Below, piece after piece: positions 38,141 through 47,232 of a stretch of DNA of 61,495 bases (position 1 is its first letter; the number at the start of each line of letters is the position of its first letter). The position numbers and the translations under genes are program-made. Below the pieces are notes generated by a model. The model had not been told where the DNA came from. It was given only the letters and a program-made list of their open reading frames with translations, and ran no database searches. The DNA is from Bacteroidales bacterium (lineage in GTDB: Bacteria > Bacteroidota > Bacteroidia > Bacteroidales > UBA12077). Where the stretch lies: contig JAHOYT010000026.1 in NCBI GenBank assembly GCA_019038645.1, forward strand, positions 1-61,495, written 5' to 3'.

Positions 38141-39307
38141 TTATTCTGTGCTAATATATTTCGTTAAATTGGAAATAAGAATTTCATTAAGTTCCTCTTC
38201 ATTATCTTTGCTTGTTTCCGTGAATACGAAACCAAATACAGGATACTTCTTTATATCTAACTTTCTTAGAATTAAAACGTTCTCAAAATCTTGTGTAAGT
38301 AGGTCATAATCAAAATGAGTAATTTCTGATGATGTAAAACCAGAGTTATTATCTAATATAACTATGCTATACTTTTTATCGCTTCTGTTTTTAAAAATTT
38401 GTTCCCAATTTGGTTTTTTATTATTGATAAAATAATCGTAAGAGTTAATTCCAAATGCATACCACGACAAATCGCCTGTAGTACACAATCCCCCATATCT
38501 TAGTGGATTCACTTCTATTGGACAGATTTGACCATTTGCATCAATTCTTATTTCAACATGCGCAGGGAAATTTCTTAAACCGGTTTTATCACCTATCGGT
38601 TGTAAAAATTCCTCAATAGCATTTTTGTATTTGTAAATTATTTCTTTTGAAGTGGAATAAACTCTATCGCTGATATCTGTTCCTGATGAAAATTTGTGAT
38701 GAAGGATGTTTAATATCACTACTTCGCCTTCAGTATTGAAGTAACAATCAACCGCATACTCTTCTCCTTCAATGTATTCTTCAATAATAAAGGTTGAAGG
38801 ATTTAGTACTTCTTTCGGATATATACTTTGTAAAGTATTAAAATTCAATTCATTTTTTGCAGCATTCCATTCCGCAATATTGCGAACTATATGAACTCCT
38901 AAACTAAAGAATCCTAATGAAGGCTTAATTACAAAAGGAAAATTTATTCCATCAAGACTTAATTCCTGAATATCCTCCAATTCCACAGTTTTGTAGAAAA
39001 AATCCGGAAATGAATCTTTAATTAGTTCCCTGAATTTGATTTTATCTTTAAATAGATGAATTTGATTTGAGAGTTTAAATGACTCAGGGTTTTTCAGAAT
39101 CCATGCTATTGCATTTTCTGAATTTAAATAGATAGATGTGTCGGGCTCTTTTTCAATAATATTAATTGCATCTTTCTCTGATATCCAATTTAATGATTCA
39201 TCTGAAATTAATTCTTTTGCCTCTTTAGTTGAAACAATTTTATAGTTATTGTCTCTTATTGTATTTATTAAAAAATCAGAAACATATGGTTTGTCTATTA
39301 GAAACAT
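38141..39307 (-). CDS. ATP-grasp domain protein, substrate unknown
   Basis: The 388-aa protein has a short N-terminal domain and an ATP-grasp fold from about residue 100. Visible are the nucleotide-binding FVIKPSLGFFSLGVHIV, the hinge segment FIIEEYIEGEEYAVDCYF, and the metal-binding end VEIRIDANGQICPIEVNPLRYGG. Such enzymes activate a carboxylate as acyl phosphate and ligate it to an amine or thiol, for example in peptide-like metabolites. There are no biosynthetic neighbours, so the product cannot be guessed. The gap to the aminotransferase gene downstream is 103 nt. Confidence 0.82.
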   Translation of the reverse strand: MFLIDKPYVSDFLINTIRDNNYKIVSTKEAKELISDESLNWISEKDAINIIEKEPDTSIYLNSENAIAWILKNPESFKLSNQIHLFKDKIKFRELIKDSFPDFFYKTVELEDIQELSLDGINFPFVIKPSLGFFSLGVHIVRNIAEWNAAKNELNFNTLQSIYPKEVLNPSTFIIEEYIEGEEYAVDCYFNTEGEVVILNILHHKFSSGTDISDRVYSTSKEIIYKYKNAIEEFLQPIGDKTGLRNFPAHVEIRIDANGQICPIEVNPLRYGGLCTTGDLSWYAFGINSYDYFINNKKPNWEQIFKNRSDKKYSIVILDNNSGFTSSEITHFDYDLLTQDFENVLILRKLDIKKYPVFGFVFTETSKDNEEELNEILISNLTKYISTE

Positions 39308-39526
39308 CTCTTTTATATATTTAGTGTAATGTGCCCGGTCGTACTATGAATGGTTGTTTTCACCTTATTTCATCAGATAGCTGTTGGGCCGCGTTGATTA
39401 ATTGACGAATATAATATTTTGTTAGCGAACCACAAACCCTGGCTATTTCATAATGGCAGAATAAAGATTGGGTGTTTAGTAATTATGTATTTACACGTTC
39501 ATGAATTTGTAAATGGTTTTAGGCAT

Positions 39527-39554
39527 AAAAAAAGCCTGTCAATATCGACAGGCT
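39527..39554 (-). terminator. Rho-independent terminator of the cold-shock gene
   Basis: On the reverse strand an 8-bp stem AGCCTGTC/GACAGGCT (39547-39554 with 39533-39540, 6-nt loop) is followed by a run of T residues, the complement of the seven A at 39527-39533. It lies 29 nt after the cold-shock stop codon. Confidence 0.92.
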
Positions 39555-39583
39555 ACTAATTTCCAGAAAGTCAAAGTGTAATA

Positions 39584-39775
39584 TTATATTACTTTGACAT
39601 TTACTGCGTTCAATCCTTTTTGACCTTCTTCAACATCATAACTGACTTTATCTCCTTCAGTTATATTGTCGGTTAATCCATTTTGATGTACAAATACATC
39701 TTTACTTCCATCATCAGGGGTGATAAATCCATACCCTTTAGAATTATTAAAGAATTTTACTGTTCCGTTGCTCAT
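39584..39775 (-). CDS. cspA: Cold-shock domain protein
   Basis: The 63-aa single-domain CSP is an OB-fold nucleic acid chaperone. RNP1 is KGYGFI (13-18) and RNP2 is DVFVHQ (26-31). The start [17 protein letters not shown] is typical. The symbol is a family name, since paralog identity cannot be fixed. It is a single-gene unit with its own -7 element (39804-39811) and a strong terminator. Confidence 0.95.
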   Translation of the reverse strand: MSNGTVKFFNNSKGYGFITPDDGSKDVFVHQNGLTDNITEGDKVSYDVEEGQKGLNAVNVKVI

Positions 39776-39803
39776 GACTAATAATTTAAATTTTAGTATA
39801 ATA

Positions 39804-39811
39804 CAAAGTTA
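39804..39811 (-). promoter_or_regulatory. -7 element upstream of the cold-shock gene (TAACTTTG on the reverse strand)
   Basis: CAAAGTTA on the plus strand reads TAACTTTG on the coding strand, 28 nt before the ATG. No TTTG -33 element is seen at the normal spacing. Confidence 0.45.
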
Positions 39812-40070
39812 GTATTATATCTTTTCATTTGACGATTTATTTAACTTAAATTTTACAATTATAGATAAAATTTGAATATTGGCATGCAGAAAATGAGGAA
39901 TAACACAGCAAATTAGTATTTAGGAAGGAAATAATAATTATCTGAAAGAATAAATAAAGCTTAAAGCTAGCAATATTGTTTAAATCGCAATATGATCCTA
40001 ATTTTTCCTGAAACCTGGTAATAATTTTTAGCCTATATATCTACAATAAAAAAGTATAATTGAATTTTTA

Positions 40071-40102
40071 TTTGACTTTCAAACTTTGTTAGATTAACTT
40101 TG
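40071..40102 (+). promoter_or_regulatory. Promoter of the secreted esterase gene (TTTG-N20-TAACTTTG)
   Basis: TTTG (40071-40074) and TAACTTTG (40095-40102) are separated by 20 nt, fitting the Bacteroidota consensus. The predicted transcript has a leader of about 65 nt and a strong Shine-Dalgarno (AAAGGAGG, 40161-40168). The rest of the 398-nt gene-free stretch 39776-40173 shows nothing else recognisable. Confidence 0.6.
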
Positions 40103-40173
40103 AGTTTATTTATTGTTTTACAGTAATTTAAGTATAATATTTACGTGCACAGAAACTTTCAAAGGAGGTAAAA

Positions 40174-41094
40174 ATGCGATCTTATATTTATTTTTCATTA
40201 AGTGCATATACACGTAGAATAATTGTAGTTGCAATTATTCTATTCTTTTCACAGTCAATCTCGAATGCCCAAATTCAAACAGGAAGCTTTGACTTTGACG
40301 GAGATCAAAGAAACTATATGGCTTACTTGCCGGATAACTATAACGATACACTTAACTTTCCCCTGGTGATTTATTTGCACTGCTATGGTTGGACTGCTCA
40401 ACAGGGAATGAACTACACATTACTGAATCAGGTTGCTGATACATCAGGTTTTATAGTTGTTTCTCCTAGTGCAATCACTAACTGGAACAGTGGAGTTGGA
40501 GACAATGCCAGGTGGCCAACTCCCAATGTCAATGATGTTGGATTTATTAATGCTTTGATTGACACAGTGAGTAGTCATTACGGCATTGATCCTGAAAGGA
40601 TATATGCCTGTGGTTATTCTAATGGTGGTTTTATGTCATACAAACTTGCCTGTCAATTGAGTGATCGTATTGCAGCCATTGCATCTGTGGGTGGGATAAG
40701 TTCAACCAATACTGTAGCCAACTGCAATCCGGTTCGTTCAATGCCGGTTCTTCAGATTCATGGTACAGAAGATTCATGGGTGCCAATTAGTGGTAACACA
40801 GGTTGGTATTCAGTAGATCAGACCTTAAGTTTCTGGACTGGTTTTAATAATTGTGTTCAGGTTGACACAACCATTTTACAGGATTTGGATCCGACAGATA
40901 GTTGTACGGTCGAAAAGATTAGTTATACAAAGTGTTCAAACAACATTAGTGTAATTTATTATAAAGTAATCAATGGAGGACATACATGGCCTGGTGCTGG
41001 CCCGGCAGGTTATCCGGCAGGGAATACTAATCAGGATTTTAATGCTAGTGTTGAAATCTGGAATTTTTTTAAAGACATAAGGCTTAATCAATAG
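40174..41094 (+). CDS. Secreted PHB-depolymerase / feruloyl-esterase-like hydrolase (LpqC family)
   Basis: The 306-aa alpha/beta hydrolase has a signal peptide (about 1-32, ending SNAQ). Family segments are YLPDNYNDTLNFPLVIYLHCYG, the nucleophile elbow GYSNGG (147-152, Ser149), Asp200 in HGTEDSWVP, and His270 in GGHTWPG. Enzymes of this type hydrolyse polyester or acylated plant-polysaccharide esters outside the cell. The exact substrate is unknown. The gene has an unusually strong Shine-Dalgarno for this phylum (AAAGGAGG, 6 nt before ATG) and a complete promoter. It stands alone. Confidence 0.85.
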   Translation: MRSYIYFSLSAYTRRIIVVAIILFFSQSISNAQIQTGSFDFDGDQRNYMAYLPDNYNDTLNFPLVIYLHCYGWTAQQGMNYTLLNQVADTSGFIVVSPSAITNWNSGVGDNARWPTPNVNDVGFINALIDTVSSHYGIDPERIYACGYSNGGFMSYKLACQLSDRIAAIASVGGISSTNTVANCNPVRSMPVLQIHGTEDSWVPISGNTGWYSVDQTLSFWTGFNNCVQVDTTILQDLDPTDSCTVEKISYTKCSNNISVIYYKVINGGHTWPGAGPAGYPAGNTNQDFNASVEIWNFFKDIRLNQ

Positions 41095-41167
41095 TCCGCA
41101 AGCCACTTTCTGTCATTGATTGCAATTTCAAAAATTTGCTTAATTATAATTTTTTACAAAGACAGTT

Positions 41168-41527
41168 TTAGAACGACAATACTTTATCACATTCAACTGT
41201 CCATTCAGCAAATTCTTTCATATTGCTCAACTTTACACCATCGATAAATTCAATTTTTGCAATTCCACGTGCTTCAGAACATCCACCACAACTTTTCACT
41301 TCTCCACCACGTTTCACGACTGATTTTAACATTCTCTCAATATTGGAAAATCCATTTGGTGTATTTTGGTTTGGAAGTCCACAAAAAACTGCATCAGCAA
41401 GCAGGAAAATTTTTACTTCTACTTTATCTCTGTTTTCCTTTTGCAATGTCATAGCCATTCTTAAAGCATTATATGCTTTTTCTGTTCCGTATGGAGCGTC
41501 ATTAATTATAATTAATATTTTCTGCAT
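41168..41527 (-). CDS. DsrE/DsrF-like family protein
   Basis: The 119-aa protein starts KILIIINDAPYGTEKAYNALRMA, typical of DsrE-fold proteins, and has FLLADAVFCGLPNQ with Cys49 and SCGGCSEARG with two further cysteines near residues 79-82. DsrE-like proteins handle sulfur on cysteine persulfides or act as small redox proteins. No sulfur-oxidation genes are nearby, so its role is unclear. It is probably cytoplasmic. An attC-like element begins 47 nt upstream of its start codon. Confidence 0.82.
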   Translation of the reverse strand: MQKILIIINDAPYGTEKAYNALRMAMTLQKENRDKVEVKIFLLADAVFCGLPNQNTPNGFSNIERMLKSVVKRGGEVKSCGGCSEARGIAKIEFIDGVKLSNMKEFAEWTVECDKVLSF

Positions 41528-41573
41528 TTTCTTTAGGTTTTGGGTTAAACAATCCTTTAATGGTCCTTACTAA

Positions 41574-41693
41574 ATAACGTTCGATTTGCGCCTGTTTCAT
41601 CCCCGATATCTATCGGGGCCGTTGAACAACTTTACTAAGATAAAACTTAGTCACCAAACAGCAAAACCCCGCGTGTTTTTGAAGCAATGTTAT
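41574..41693 (-). repeat. attC-like palindromic element D
   Basis: Outer arms ATAAC (41574-41578) and GTTAT (41689-41693) are complementary. Inner arms CTGTTT (41592-41597) and AAACAG (41656-41661) are also complementary. The loop holds a perfect-looking hairpin CCCCGATATCTATCGGGG (41601-41618). The right side (ACCAAACAGC, a T-run, then ATGTTAT) resembles the elements at 52829 and 53520. It lies in the 338-nt gene-free stretch (41528-41865) at the 3' side of the caspase-like gene; the remainder of that stretch shows nothing I recognise. Confidence 0.5.
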
Positions 41694-41865
41694 AAATTGT
41701 CTGTCAATAGCAATCCTAAAGTTTTGTAGATATTATCAACGAAATACAAAATTACTTGCAACGTTCGTGAGAACACTAAGCTAAGTTGTTTTAATTTTTC
41801 AGTAATAGCAGGTTGCCCAAGGGGCAAAAATATTTGGCTTTTAAGAGAAGAGCCTAATTGTTAAT

Positions 41866-43301
41866 TCACTTATTTAATTTAATTTGTTTCCAATCGTCTA
41901 TAAAGGAATTGCTAATCAACGTTTTTGGCGTTTGTTCTTTATTATTAATCATTAAAGAACTTAAGGCAACATTTCTATATAAATAGTCGCTTAATTCTCC
42001 TAAAGTTATGTTTCCTTTTGATTCCTGAAGTTTTTTTAGCAAAAAATACGTAAACATTCCATGTTGTTTGTCCTTATACGGTAAAGAGCTTTGAATATCA
42101 CTACTTGAAGTAAACGCAATACAATTTCCACTTATAATATCTTCTTTGGGTTTTATCTTTACGCCACGTGTAGCTAACAATCCCTGGTTACGCGAACCAC
42201 CAGAAAAACAGGCGTCAAGAAAAACTAACACGTACCTGGAATTATATTCAGTTAATTTAGAATACAACCAGGATAACTTTACACCATCCTCAATGTTTTG
42301 TGCAGAAACATTTACAGGCATCAAATAAGATTCTTTTGTTGTTTCATGCGGTATTCCATGTCCGGCGTAATAAAAGATAACCTGAGCATCTCCTTGTGTG
42401 TACATCATCATTTTTGCTAGTTTATTGATTTCTCTTTTCATCTCTGTACTACTTGAATTCACAAAAAGGAAAACATTATTTTCCGGAACACCGAGAACAT
42501 TTTTACAATATTTTGCAAATACTTCTGCATCATTTATTGCATAATCTACATTCACTTCGCTATTAAGATTTGTTTGGTATTTTGAGTAATCTTCATTTCC
42601 AATAACCAGTGCAAATTTATAATCATTTTGATTGCTGTTTTCGGGAATATTAATATCTACATCAATTTCAATATTAGAAAAACTTTTAGTGGCATATTTG
42701 TCTGAAAATTCTAAGTTTTCACAAACGTATACTAGTTTACTACAAAAATCATAATCGCTTATTTGCTTAAAAATTTTATCATATGTAACCGAATACCTTT
42801 CAGATAAAATTCTACCTGCTCTATAATATGGATATGAATAGATCTTAAAATCTTCGGAAGCATTAAAATCAAATCGAAATGTACCTTCCGATGGAATTTT
42901 CATTGTTAATAATGCGTTCAATTGTGTTTTACCCCACCAGGGTGTAAAAGGAAAATAACCACAAAATGGATAAAAAAATGCAACATCAAATACCCACGTT
43001 CTTTTTATAACTTCTGAGGGTGTTATTTCCAGCTCTAGTTTTGTGTCAGGATAAACTTGTAAAATTCTAGTTAGTAGTTCATTTTTACTTAAGTTAAAAT
43101 AAACCTGCCATTAATTTTTGCAATATCTTTTTGTTTATCCTGAGATGTGAGAGAATTAATTAATACATTAATGTTTGGATTCTCAACCGTATTATAACTT
43201 GTAGCATGAATTAACTCACCTTGATAGCTAATGCCTAAGCGACTGGGAGTATAACAACCAGTTAGTTGAATTAGTATAATTATAACAATAAATTTTCTCA
43301 T
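41866..43301 (-). pseudogene. Caspase-fold (C14) lipoprotein gene, broken by a one-base frameshift
   Basis: Two frames belong together. The first (43301 to 43089) encodes a lipoprotein signal (LTGC, Cys16) and stops at FILT. The second is open from about 43109 to 41866 and continues naturally with VYFNLSKNELLTRILQ. Reading across needs a -1 shift near 43100-43107; restoring one base gives about 478 aa. The total of 1436 nt is one short of a multiple of three, which fits a single lost base. The middle region is unrecognised. The C-terminal peptidase domain has catalytic His in FYYAGHG and Cys in FLDACFSGG (His188 and Cys238 of the second frame), both intact. It may be a true mutation or a sequence error. 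Confidence 0.82.
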
Positions 43302-43865
43302 TATTAAAAGTTTTAATTTACAATTTAAATTATATCATAACTTTTAAACTAATATTTGATTAATAATGAACACACATTGCTTTTTAAATTACAAATTAGT
43401 ATTCAGTAAGTTATGAAAAATACTAAATAACAAAAAGTATTAATTACAAAATGTTGTTAATTAATTGATCTTAGCTTTACTAATTAATTAAGTAAGAAAG
43501 ATTCTGGTATTTGTACAGAGTAGTAAATGAGCCTTATTTAACTCATTAGAGTAAAAATATATCGAGAAATTGAATTGGTTAACATTCTGTATTAATTGAC
43601 ATTATAATATGTTTTTTATATTTTTGTAATGAAGTGTTATTGAAAAATCGTTTCGTAAATCAAAGTTTGAATAATACATAAGCATTTATAATAATAATAA
43701 GTTTAGCAACTTTTATACCTAATGAATACAAATGCATATCGACTGGTCTTAAAATAATATCAATTTGCTATGGTATTCAATGAAATTATCTCTCATTATT
43801 CGTAGTTGACAAATACGAAGTGTTATAAATAATAAGGAAACTCATAATATTTAATTCAGGAAATT
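43302..43865. other. Gene-free AT-rich spacer
   Basis: These 564 nt separate two divergent lipoprotein genes. I see no open frame with coding character, no RNA gene and no clear promoter motif. The stretch is very AT-rich. Confidence 0.6.
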
Positions 43866-44237
43866 ATGAAATTTACAAAAGGAATAACGATAATGCTATT
43901 TTCTCTTTTTTTACTTGCAATTATTTCAATATCATGTGAAGAAGAAGAAGTAGAGATATCAGGAGATTCTGGTCTTATTGTTGTTAATGACCTTTCAGTA
44001 GATGCTGATATTTATTTTGATGGTGACTATATTGGTGATGTGGACGATGATGATTCAAGAGAATGGAGTGTTCCAAGCGGTAATCACACAGTAAAAGCTG
44101 ATTGTAGTTATATGGGTGATATAGAAGAATCAAAATATTTTCCTAAAGATAACAAAATAAGGATGACATTATTTGTTGAGAATTCGTCAAACAATATCCT
44201 TTACTTAACCGTTTCAGATAAAACACTTTATAAGTAA
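43866..44237 (+). CDS. Small PEGA-like lipoprotein
   Basis: The 123-aa product has a lipoprotein signal ending SISC (Cys24), followed by an acidic EEEEVE linker. Residues about 36-75 (GLIVVNDLSVDADIYFDGDYIG, then WSVPSGNHTVKA) look like a PEGA-type beta domain, in which a short surface domain displays a GxYxG turn. An acidic DVDDDDS loop interrupts it. The rest is beta-rich and unrecognised. It is probably anchored in the outer membrane facing either side. It has no operon partner. Confidence 0.65.
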   Translation: MKFTKGITIMLFSLFLLAIISISCEEEEVEISGDSGLIVVNDLSVDADIYFDGDYIGDVDDDDSREWSVPSGNHTVKADCSYMGDIEESKYFPKDNKIRMTLFVENSSNNILYLTVSDKTLYK

Positions 44238-44556
44238 GGTTGTTTTAACTTGTGTCCGTTTTATTTCCCGCGTTCATAGCACGTTGGTTGCGTGAGCATG
44301 AGAGAAAATTAAAACAACTTTTCTCATGAACGTATTGAGTAATTTACTTTCACTATTACTGAACCGATCTAAATACATTCAGTATCAACCATCCCAACAA
44401 CTAACATGTTCAGGTTTAACTATGTGTTTTTACCAGAGTTTCGGCAATTTGTACCATAAAGTACTGGGAAATAAGAATAAACAATATTATTGCCAATAGT
44501 TTTGTTTGATGATTTCATTAAATAGTTGTACATTAACAAGTTCAAAAACCCTGATA
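44238..44556. other. Structured intergenic region with interleaved inverted repeats
   Basis: GTTGTTTTAA (44239-44248) is an exact complement of TTAAAACAAC (44309-44318), and CGTTCAT (44271-44277) of ATGAACG (44326-44332), so the arms interleave. CATGAGA (44297) can also pair with TCTCATG (44322-44328). The first arm begins two bases after the lipoprotein stop codon. It may act in transcript ending; it also resembles, loosely, the attC-like elements. No gene is seen in the 319 nt. Confidence 0.45.
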
Positions 44557-47211
44557 ATGAAAAAAATAAGCCTATTACTCGCACTGTTCATTGTTCATTG
44601 TTCATTGTTTATTGTTAAAGCTCAAAATCCTGAAATTGATAGTCTCGAGAATTCATTGAAAAATTATCCAAAAGAAGATACTATAAGAGTAAATTTATTA
44701 AATGAAATTGCCTATAAAATATTTACAATTGACATAAATAAGACTTTAAAATTTGCCAATGAAGCAGAGGAGTTAGCTGATAAGTTACATTTTGAAAAAG
44801 GAAAGGCTGAAAGTTTTAAAAATATAGGGATATATTATTGGAATAAATCTGATTATTATGAAGCTTGGAAATATTTTGAAGCTTCTTTAAAGATATATAG
44901 GGATATTGGTAATAAAAAAGGCATAGCAGATTGCTTGCTTGGCTTTGGTATAGTACATTTTTTTCAAAGTAATTATTCTCAGGCTTTAAATTATTTTAAC
45001 CAATCATTAAAAATTAATGAACAAATTAAAGATGTCAAAATGGTTTCAGTTTGTTTAAATAATATTGGTGAAGTATATAAAATGCAGGAAAACTTTCCAG
45101 AAGCTCTAAAATATTATCAAAAAACGTTAAAAATAGCAATTGAAATAAGAAATGATAAAGAGATTTCTACTAGTTATACAAATATCGGAGAAATATATAC
45201 AAAGTTGGGAAACTATTCATTTGCGCAGGATTATCTTCAAAAATCACTAAAAATTGCAGAAAAAAGAGGAGATAGTTATATGTTCACTCATAGTTCTAAA
45301 GGAATAGGTAATGTTTATTATCATCAAAAGCAATATTATAAAGCATTAAATAAAACTCTAATAAGCCTTAAAACAGCAAAACAGTATGAATATTTGGACT
45401 TGCAAAAAGGTATTTATAAGCAACTTTCCGAAATATATGTTGCCACGAAAAATTATAAAAAAGCTTACGAAAACCATCTACTTTTTAAATACTTAAACGA
45501 TAGTATCTTCAATACGGAAAACATTAAAAAAATTACAGGACTTGAATATCAATATGTATATGAAAAAGAAAAACAGGCAGCTGAATTAGAACAACAAAAA
45601 AAAGATGCTGTGCACGCAGAAGAAGTGAAACGGCAAAAAATTGTACGTAATTCCTTTATTGCAGGTTTTGTATTAATGCTTATGCTTGTTCTTGTTGTGC
45701 TTCGCAGTTTTATGCAAAAACGCAAAGCAAACCGCATTCTTTCGGCACAAAAGGAAGAAATTGAAGAAATAAACGCCGAATTGCAAAGTATGAATGAAGA
45801 AATTAAGACCCAGACTGAGCAACTTGAAAATACAAATCACGAACTCGAAAAACTTTCTATTGTAGCAAGCGAAACCGATAACGGAGTTATAATTGCAAAC
45901 AATACGGGGAAAATAGAATGGATAAATGAAGGTTTCACAAAAATGTTTGGTTACAATCTTCAGGAATTAATTCAAAATAAAGGTGATAGCTTAATAAATT
46001 CAAGTCATAATCTAAATATAAAAACTCATTATAATAAATGCATAAAAGAAAAAGAGAGTATTATTTATTCATCGCTTAACGTAACTAAATCAGGAAAAGA
46101 AATTTGGGTTCAAACTACTCTCACTCCGGTTTTAGATAATAATGGCAACATAAATAAGCTTTTTGCTATCGATTCCGATATTACAAAAATAAAAGAAGCA
46201 GAAAATCAAATAAAAGAACAAAATGCTGAAATTCAGGCACAGTCAGAAGAAATACAAACAGCTAACGAAAAACTGATAGAATTAGATAAATTTAAAGAAG
46301 AATTAACAGCAATGATAATTCACGATTTAAAAAACCCGCTTAATGCAATTATCGGTTTAGCAGAAAGCGATATAGTAAAACAGTCGGGTAAGCAAATGCT
46401 AAACATGATCATGAATATTCTGGATGTTAATAAATTCGAGAATGCTGAAATACAATTACAAACGTCAAATAGTTCTGTACACGAAGTATCTAAATCAGCT
46501 CTATCTCAAGTTGATTTGCTTTACCACCAAAAAAGCATCAAATTAATAAATCATATTCAAAATTTTTATGTTGATGTTGACCCTGAAATAATCGAACGGG
46601 TTTTTATCAATTTACTTACAAATGCAATAAAATACACTCCAAATAATGGAACCATTACACTTGAATCAGAAGAAAACTTACCTGATTTTATTCGTATTAA
46701 AATAACCGATACAGGACAGGGAATACCCAAAGAAAAGCTACATAAAGTTTTCGGTAAATTTGAGCAAGTAATAGCCAGAAAATCAGGATTGGGAAGATCT
46801 ACAGGTATAGGACTTACTTTTTGTAAATTATTCATTGAAGCACACGGAGGAGAAATTAACGTAGAATCGGAAGAGAAAAACATACCAGCCGGCAAGGCAG
46901 GAGGCAGTACTTTCTGGTTTACTTTACCAGCAGGTATGCAGGGAAATGAAGAAATAAATATCGAAGAAGAAATAATTGATGAAAAACCTATTGAATTAAC
47001 ACATACTGAGAGAGAAATATTAAAACCTTTTTTATTTAAACTACAAGAACTGGAAGTTTACGAATCAACAGAAGTTGAAAAAATAATAGAACAAATAGAT
47101 TGTTGCAAAACAGAGAATTTAAAAAAATGGAAAGCCGAAATGGATAATGCTATTGATGCTTTAAACGAAGAAAAGTATAAAAAACTGATTCAATTACCTG
47201 ATAAAATATAA
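44557..47211 (+). CDS. TPR-PAS sensor histidine kinase with C-terminal helical tail
   Basis: The start is ATG 44557, giving a signal peptide (LFIVHCSLFIVKAQ); the upstream open frame adds 17 residues without support. About six TPR units (43-310) form a periplasmic sensor. A membrane helix follows (about 367-385), then a coiled coil, a PAS domain (about 433-546), a second coiled coil, HisKA with His589 in MIIHDLKNPLNAI, and a HATPase domain with LLTNAIKYTPN, DTGQGIP and GLGRSTGIGL. A 7-residue insertion (IPAGKAG region, about 775-782) interrupts the last ATPase strands. The final 60 residues are an acidic helical tail like those that follow receivers in hybrid kinases, but no receiver is present. 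The next kinase gene starts 21 nt later. Confidence 0.9.
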   Translation: MKKISLLLALFIVHCSLFIVKAQNPEIDSLENSLKNYPKEDTIRVNLLNEIAYKIFTIDINKTLKFANEAEELADKLHFEKGKAESFKNIGIYYWNKSDYYEAWKYFEASLKIYRDIGNKKGIADCLLGFGIVHFFQSNYSQALNYFNQSLKINEQIKDVKMVSVCLNNIGEVYKMQENFPEALKYYQKTLKIAIEIRNDKEISTSYTNIGEIYTKLGNYSFAQDYLQKSLKIAEKRGDSYMFTHSSKGIGNVYYHQKQYYKALNKTLISLKTAKQYEYLDLQKGIYKQLSEIYVATKNYKKAYENHLLFKYLNDSIFNTENIKKITGLEYQYVYEKEKQAAELEQQKKDAVHAEEVKRQKIVRNSFIAGFVLMLMLVLVVLRSFMQKRKANRILSAQKEEIEEINAELQSMNEEIKTQTEQLENTNHELEKLSIVASETDNGVIIANNTGKIEWINEGFTKMFGYNLQELIQNKGDSLINSSHNLNIKTHYNKCIKEKESIIYSSLNVTKSGKEIWVQTTLTPVLDNNGNINKLFAIDSDITKIKEAENQIKEQNAEIQAQSEEIQTANEKLIELDKFKEELTAMIIHDLKNPLNAIIGLAESDIVKQSGKQMLNMIMNILDVNKFENAEIQLQTSNSSVHEVSKSALSQVDLLYHQKSIKLINHIQNFYVDVDPEIIERVFINLLTNAIKYTPNNGTITLESEENLPDFIRIKITDTGQGIPKEKLHKVFGKFEQVIARKSGLGRSTGIGLTFCKLFIEAHGGEINVESEEKNIPAGKAGGSTFWFTLPAGMQGNEEINIEEEIIDEKPIELTHTEREILKPFLFKLQELEVYESTEVEKIIEQIDCCKTENLKKWKAEMDNAIDALNEEKYKKLIQLPDKI
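44587..44614 (+). repeat. Heptanucleotide tandem repeat (TTCATTG) in a kinase signal peptide
   Basis: Three exact TTCATTG copies (44587-44607) are followed by one variant TTTATTG (44608-44614). They encode the hydrophobic core FIVHCSLFIV. Loss or gain of one 7-nt unit would shift the frame, so slippage could switch the kinase off and on. Confidence 0.85.
46884..46901 (+). repeat. Palindromic micro-insertion inside the kinase ATPase domain
   Basis: The sequence CCAGCCGGCAAGGCAGG lies at 46885-46901 and encodes part of a peptide absent from the two other kinases in this window (VESE-VGKGS, VESD-VNTGS). The frame is kept because 21 nt were added. Its GCCGnCA-AGGCAGG core resembles the intergenic palindrome at 6292-6311. 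Confidence 0.6.
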
Positions 47212-47232
47212 TAGATAATAAAATCTTTCATT

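Noticed and set aside
39308-39526. Further attC-like element near GCTGTTGGGCCGCG and GTTAGCGAACC
   Set aside because: Arms do not form the nested complementary set seen in the three accepted elements.
43095-43112. Programmed -1 ribosomal frameshift in the caspase-like gene
   Set aside because: No slippery heptamer of the X XXY YYZ type is present at the junction. A lost base explains the data more simply.
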